A stretch of DNA of 5,039 nucleotides from Solirubrobacterales bacterium (GTDB lineage Bacteria > Actinomycetota > Thermoleophilia > Solirubrobacterales > Solirubrobacteraceae): contig JAFMRN010000199.1 in NCBI GenBank assembly GCA_017354065.1, forward strand, positions 1-5,039. The letters run 5' to 3'. The translations under genes and the position numbers were made by a program. Under the pieces are notes generated by a model, which worked only from the letters and a program-made list of their open reading frames with translations, ran no database searches and was not told the DNA's origin. Of the stretch, positions 4,025 through 5,039 are shown in pieces. Numbering within the stretch: the first letter of the stretch is position 1; each line of letters opens with the position of its first letter.

Positions 4025-5039
4025 GTGTCGGGCGTGCAGGGAGCCGTTGAGTCCGGGGCCGCCTCGGAGCCCCGGATCCGGGTCGAGAACCCGGCGACCG
4101 GCGGCCTGCTTGACAGCGTTCCCAACCTGGGGGCCGCTGAGGTGGCGGAGCTGGCGGCGCGCGCCCGTGCCGCCCAGCCCGCCTGGGCCGCTTTGAGCGT
4201 CGGCGAACGGGGCCGCGTGTTTCTGCGCCTGCAGAAGTGGTTCTTCGACAACGCCCAGCGGGCGCTCGACACCGTCGTATCGGAGACCGGCAAGACCTAT
4301 GAGGACGCCCAGCTCTCCGACCTCGGCCTGACGGCGATCGCCGCCGGCTACTGGGCCAAGCACGCGGGGCGGCTGCTCAAGGATCAGCGCGTGTCCTCCT
4401 GGCCCTCGCCGCTGACGCTCGGCAAGAAGCTGGTGGTGCGCCGCGAGCCGCTGGGCGTCGTCGGCGTGATAGGCCCCTGGAACTTCCCGCTGGTCAACTC
4501 CTTTGCCGACGCGATCCCGGCGCTGATGGCCGGCAACGCGGTGATCCTCAAACCGAGCGAGATCACGCCGCTGTCCTCCCTGCTGATGGCCGAGGCGCTG
4601 CGCGAGTGCGGGCTGCCACGCGACCTGTTCCTGGTCGCGACCGGTGAGGGCGCGACCGGCGCCGCCGTGGTCGACAATGTCGACGCGGTCATGTTCACGG
4701 GCTCCACGGCGACCGGCCGCCGGATCGCCGCGGCCGCCGGCGAGCGACTGATCCCCTGCTTCCTGGAGCTGGGCGGTAACGACCCGATGCTCGTGCTGGC
4801 CGACGCCGACGTCGAGCGGGCCGCCAACGCGGCCGTGTTCTACTCGATGGTCAACTCCGGGCAGGTCTGCATGTCGATTGAGCGCGCCTACGTGGAGGCG
4901 CCCGTCTATGACGAGTTCGTGGACAGGGTCGTGGCCAACGTGCGGCGCCTGCGCCAGGGCCCGCCCGGCGGCGGCGAGGGCACGGTCGACGTTGGCGCGA
5001 TGAGCTTCCCGCCGCAGGTGGACATAGTCGATTCCCACG
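4025..5039 (+). CDS. Aldehyde dehydrogenase family protein (succinate-semialdehyde dehydrogenase-like), 3' end outside window
   Basis: The frame is open for 338 codons from GTG 4025 to the window edge; the family is usually 450-520 residues, so roughly two thirds is visible. It oxidises an aldehyde to the acid with NAD(P)+. PWNFP holds the catalytic Asn at N153. KPSE (176-179) binds the cofactor ribose; Glu at 179 would favour NAD+. FTGSTATGR contains the GSTATG nucleotide loop at 226-231. ELGG supplies the general base E248, and SGQVC the nucleophile C282, followed by MSIERAYV. The stretch around ELGGNDPMLVLADADVERAA and the SFPPQ motif recalls the GabD2-type semialdehyde dehydrogenases, but the substrate is not proven. 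GTG 4025 lies three bases after the cyclophilin TGA; GTG 4034 is an alternative, and the first 18 or so residues are non-conserved leader. No ribosome binding site is obvious, so translation probably relies on coupling to the upstream gene. Confidence 0.95.
   Translation, partial: MSGVQGAVESGAASEPRIRVENPATGGLLDSVPNLGAAEVAELAARARAAQPAWAALSVGERGRVFLRLQKWFFDNAQRALDTVVSETGKTYEDAQLSDLGLTAIAAGYWAKHAGRLLKDQRVSSWPSPLTLGKKLVVRREPLGVVGVIGPWNFPLVNSFADAIPALMAGNAVILKPSEITPLSSLLMAEALRECGLPRDLFLVATGEGATGAAVVDNVDAVMFTGSTATGRRIAAAAGERLIPCFLELGGNDPMLVLADADVERAANAAVFYSMVNSGQVCMSIERAYVEAPVYDEFVDRVVANVRRLRQGPPGGGEGTVDVGAMSFPPQVDIVDSH
4071..4082. repeat. 12-bp perfect palindrome CCCGGATCCGGG
   Basis: The sequence is its own reverse complement across 12 bases and lies in the non-conserved N-terminal leader of the aldehyde dehydrogenase gene, about 50 bases after the start. 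In GC-rich DNA such palindromes arise by chance fairly often. It is recorded only as an observed dyad. Confidence 0.3.

Noticed and set aside
3494..5038. A 514-residue open frame on the minus strand opposite the cyclophilin and dehydrogenase
   Set aside because: The + strand genes carry complete family motifs throughout. The antisense frame has no recognisable domain, is rich in Gly, Arg, His and Ala, and is the usual artefact of very high third-position GC.

Overview
The window is a high-GC stretch, with G or C at most third codon positions, and all convincing genes lie on the + strand. GC content, codon use, frequent GTG starts, lack of good Shine-Dalgarno sequences and the style of the cyclophilin and helicase all suggest an actinobacterium (Actinomycetota). 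A deep-branching group such as Thermoleophilia is plausible, but that placement is inferred from protein character and not from a marker gene.

Layout. Positions 1-644 hold the C-terminal half of an ATP-grasp ligase-like protein whose start lies upstream of the window. Positions 631-1878 hold a complete second ATP-grasp protein. The two align without gaps over 213 residues with 122 identities (about 57%, counted by hand), so they are tandem paralogues. Positions 1936-3393 encode a DEAD-box RNA helicase with a DbpA-type C-terminal RNA-binding domain. A 169-base non-coding gap (3394-3562) contains two strong inverted repeats and ends in a promoter-like box. Positions 3563-4021 encode a complete cytoplasmic cyclophilin (peptidyl-prolyl isomerase). 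An aldehyde dehydrogenase begins three bases after its stop (4025) and runs off the right edge without interruption.

How they work together. The ATP-grasp pair looks like one functional unit, probably the end of a biosynthetic or modification cluster that continues to the left; its substrates cannot be read from this window. The helicase and the cyclophilin are housekeeping RNA- and protein-folding factors. The cyclophilin and aldehyde dehydrogenase are close enough to share a transcript, although they have no obvious biochemical link. TANNNT boxes 7-10 bases ahead of candidate starts at 685, 1936 and 3563 suggest leaderless or nearly leaderless mRNAs.

I see no CRISPR array, tRNA, rRNA, insertion sequence or phage gene. 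The least ordinary elements are the tandem ATP-grasp paralogues with their conserved hydrophobic, arginine-rich tail, a perfect 10-bp hairpin inside the first gene, and the structured 3392-3502 intergenic region.
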